Of a stretch of 10,090 nt of DNA, positions 8,375-10,090 are shown in pieces; within the stretch, counting starts at the first letter, position 1; each line of letters starts with the position of its first letter. The stretch is from Sphingomonadaceae bacterium (GTDB taxonomy: Bacteria > Pseudomonadota > Alphaproteobacteria > Sphingomonadales > Sphingomonadaceae): NCBI GenBank assembly GCA_014380205.1, contig JACMKH010000136.1, positions 1 to 10,090 of the forward strand. The letters are read 5' to 3'. Below the pieces are notes generated by a model, which did no database searches, was not told where the DNA came from, and saw only the letters and a list, made by a program, of their open reading frames with translations. Made by a program: the position numbers and the translations under genes.

Positions 8375-8404
8375 TTGACGGCTACGTCTTCCGATCCGCA
8401 TAAC
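8375..8404 (+). promoter_or_regulatory. Candidate sigma-70-type promoter for the beta-propeller gene
   Basis: TTGACG (8375-8380) is followed after 17 bases by GCATAA (8398-8403), or after 18 bases by CATAAC (8399-8404). This resembles the alphaproteobacterial vegetative promoter pattern, in which the -35 TTGAC is well conserved and the -10 is looser. Transcription would start near 8410, giving a very short leader that still includes the ribosome binding site GAGGGAGAGGG (8413-8423). It would uncouple the secreted protein from gltDB. The match is by eye only. Confidence 0.4.
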
Positions 8405-8425
8405 CGGCCGAAGAGGGAGAGGGCG

Positions 8426-10090
8426 ATGACGGGATTTGAGCGCGGTGGCCGCCGATCGATCGCGGCGCGTCTGCTTCTCGCGCTTATGCTGGCATGGTTC
8501 GGAATCGTCGCGACGCCGGCGTTCGCGCAGGATGCGAATGCCGGGGAAGCGGCATCTCCACGAGCACACCTGAGGGCCTTCCGCTCGGACCAGGAGTTCA
8601 GCAACTTCCTGCGCCGGATCAGGGCGCGCCAACAGGCGGAGGCAGAGGCGCAGGCGGACTCCTACACGCTGGCGCCGCCACCTCCTCCTCCGCCTCCGCC
8701 GCCTCCCGCAGCCGGGGCGACCGCCGCGCCGAGCATCACCAACACCCAGGAGGTCGGCGTCGACGAGGGCGGGATCGTCAAGATCCGCGGCGACATCCTT
8801 GTCATCCTGCGGCGCGGGCGGCTGTTCACCGTCTCGATCGCGGGCGGCGAAATGCGCGCGATTGACGCGATCAACGCTTTCCCACCCGGCGTCGATGGGC
8901 GCGGCGACTGGTATGACGAGATGCTGATCGCGGGCGACCGCGTCATCGTCGTCGGCTACAGCTATGCGCGCGGCGGAACCGAGATCAACCGCTTCCGCCT
9001 CTCCCCCGACGGCCGATTGAGGTTCGAGGACGCGCACCAGCTCCGCTCGAACGACTATTATTCGTCGCGCAACTATGCCTCGCGGCTGATCGGAAACCGG
9101 CTGATCTTCTACACGCCGCTCAACCTTTCATGGCGCGACGACCCACTCGAGGCGTTGCCCGGGGTCAAGCGCTGGGGTGGTGATGCGGGCGATCGAGCCT
9201 TCCGCCCGATCGCGGGGCCGCGCCAGATCTACATCGCGCGCGATCTGCTCCGCGCGCGCGACGCCGAAGTCTCGACCCTGCACAGCGTCACCACCTGCGA
9301 CGTCACCGCGCCCGATCTCGGCTGCTCGGCGACGGGCGTGATCGGCCCCGGCTCGCGGACCTTCTATGTCTCGGGCAACGCGGTCTATCTCTGGATCTCG
9401 GACGCCTGGGCCTATGACGATCCGCCTGCCAATGCGTTCTCGCACATCTACCGGCTGTCGCTCTCCGACGAGCCGCCAAGCGCGATCGGCGCGCGCGGCG
9501 CGCCCGTCGATCAATTCTCGTTCCGCGAGGATGCGGCTGATGCCATGCTGAACGTGCTCGTCCGCGCGGGAAGCGGCGGCGACGCGATGTGGGGCGCGGA
9601 GGCTTCCGAAGGGACGATCGCCCTGCTCCGCCTGCCGCTGAGCGAATTCGGCGATGGCTCGCAGGAGGCGCGACAGCGCTATTATCGGCTGCTGCCCAAG
9701 CCCGAGGGGCATGCCTGGAGCTTCCAGAACCGCTTCGTCGGCGAGCATGTCGTCTACGGCTATGGCGGCTTCACCCAGAGTTATGGCGAGGCGACGCCCG
9801 TTGCGGTCGCCGTGCCTGTGCGCGGAGGGCCGATCGCCCAGCTGCCGCTGCGCCACGCTCCCGAGCGGATCGAGGCGCTGGGCGCCGATGCGCTGGTCGT
9901 CGGCTCGGGCCAAGCGGGGAGCCTCGGCTTCAGCGCGATCGAGCTGACGCGCGACCCTCCGCGGCTCGGCGATGCCTACGCGATGCCCGCCGCCGCGCAG
10001 GGTGAGGCGCGCAGCCACGCCTTCTTCTTCCGTCCCGATCCGGGCTCTCCCGACGGCGCCTCGGGCGTGCTCGGTCTGCCGATCGCGCGC
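8426..10090 (+). CDS. Secreted beta-propeller domain protein, C-terminus beyond window
   Basis: The frame is open for 555 codons from ATG 8426 to the window edge, so the end is missing. Purine-rich GAGGGAGAGGG (8413-8423) is the strongest ribosome binding site in the window and fixes the start. Residues 1-34 form a signal peptide: basic GRRSIAAR, a hydrophobic core around 16-28, and a probable cut after PAFA (31-34) before Q35, so the product is exported. A charged segment with SDQEFSNFLRRI (54-65), then eleven prolines (84-94), leads to NTQEVGVDEGGIVK (106-119). This is a variant of the 'NxQvEGVDE.DIVK' signature at the head of the bacterial beta-propeller domain family (PF09826-type). C291 and C300 in the motif TCDVTAPDLGCS could form a disulfide. 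Function is unknown for the family; surface or periplasmic binding is only a guess. I see no lipobox, protease or sulfatase motif in the visible part. Confidence 0.82.
   Translation, partial: MTGFERGGRRSIAARLLLALMLAWFGIVATPAFAQDANAGEAASPRAHLRAFRSDQEFSNFLRRIRARQQAEAEAQADSYTLAPPPPPPPPPPPAAGATAAPSITNTQEVGVDEGGIVKIRGDILVILRRGRLFTVSIAGGEMRAIDAINAFPPGVDGRGDWYDEMLIAGDRVIVVGYSYARGGTEINRFRLSPDGRLRFEDAHQLRSNDYYSSRNYASRLIGNRLIFYTPLNLSWRDDPLEALPGVKRWGGDAGDRAFRPIAGPRQIYIARDLLRARDAEVSTLHSVTTCDVTAPDLGCSATGVIGPGSRTFYVSGNAVYLWISDAWAYDDPPANAFSHIYRLSLSDEPPSAIGARGAPVDQFSFREDAADAMLNVLVRAGSGGDAMWGAEASEGTIALLRLPLSEFGDGSQEARQRYYRLLPKPEGHAWSFQNRFVGEHVVYGYGGFTQSYGEATPVAVAVPVRGGPIAQLPLRHAPERIEALGADALVVGSGQAGSLGFSAIELTRDPPRLGDAYAMPAAAQGEARSHAFFFRPDPGSPDGASGVLGLPIAR
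8675..8707 (+). repeat. Proline-codon tract in the beta-propeller gene
   Basis: Eleven consecutive CCN codons (CCG, CCA, CCT, CCC mixed) encode an uninterrupted proline run, residues 84-94 of the secreted protein. It separates the charged N-terminal segment from the propeller domain and probably acts as a stiff spacer. The codons are mixed, so the DNA is an imperfect triplet repeat and less prone to slippage than a pure one. Such a run would be expected to slow ribosomes and need elongation factor P. Confidence 0.8.

Noticed and set aside
7009..8604. A 531-codon open frame on the minus strand opposite gltB and the start of the propeller gene.
   Set aside because: Its product is a low-complexity mix rich in Arg, Ala, Asp and Glu with no recognisable domain, and it lies opposite well-conserved gltB sequence. 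Such antisense frames are expected in high-GC DNA.

Overview
The window is high-GC DNA (third codon positions almost always G or C) from an alphaproteobacterium, most likely a sphingomonad. That placement rests on codon style, the protein types and the gene set; it is an inference, not a measurement. Five genes are solidly supported and a sixth is cut by the right edge. I see no tRNA, rRNA, insertion sequence, phage gene or CRISPR array. It reads as an ordinary chromosomal housekeeping region.

Left edge (1-368, minus strand): the N-terminal third of a TldD/PmbA-family protease, truncated by the window. Divergent from it, on the plus strand, are an extended NAD(P)-binding SDR of the NDUFA9 type (488-1432) and, 4 bases later, uppP/bacA for undecaprenyl-diphosphate phosphatase (1437-2243). 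These two look translationally coupled.

Centre (2244-8358): a 142-base A+T-rich gap, the best candidate for a promoter region, precedes gltD (2386-3837) and gltB (3841-8358). They encode the small and large subunits of NADPH-dependent glutamate synthase, with 3 bases between them. All expected cofactor and catalytic motifs are present in both: the cysteine clusters and two dinucleotide-binding motifs in GltD; the N-terminal nucleophile cysteine, FMN domain, 3Fe-4S cysteines and GXGXG domain in GltB. Together they make two glutamates from glutamine and 2-oxoglutarate, the GOGAT half of ammonia assimilation.

Right edge (8359-10090): a short gap with a small hairpin and a plausible sigma-70-type promoter leads into a secreted beta-propeller protein (8426 to beyond the edge). 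It has a signal peptide, an eleven-proline linker and the signature of the 'beta-propeller domain' family. Its function is unknown and it is the least understood gene here.

No undescribed multi-gene system is visible. The points worth a second look are the gltD-gltB order, the A+T-rich island before gltD, the SDR-uppP coupling, and the secreted propeller with its upstream dyad and promoter.
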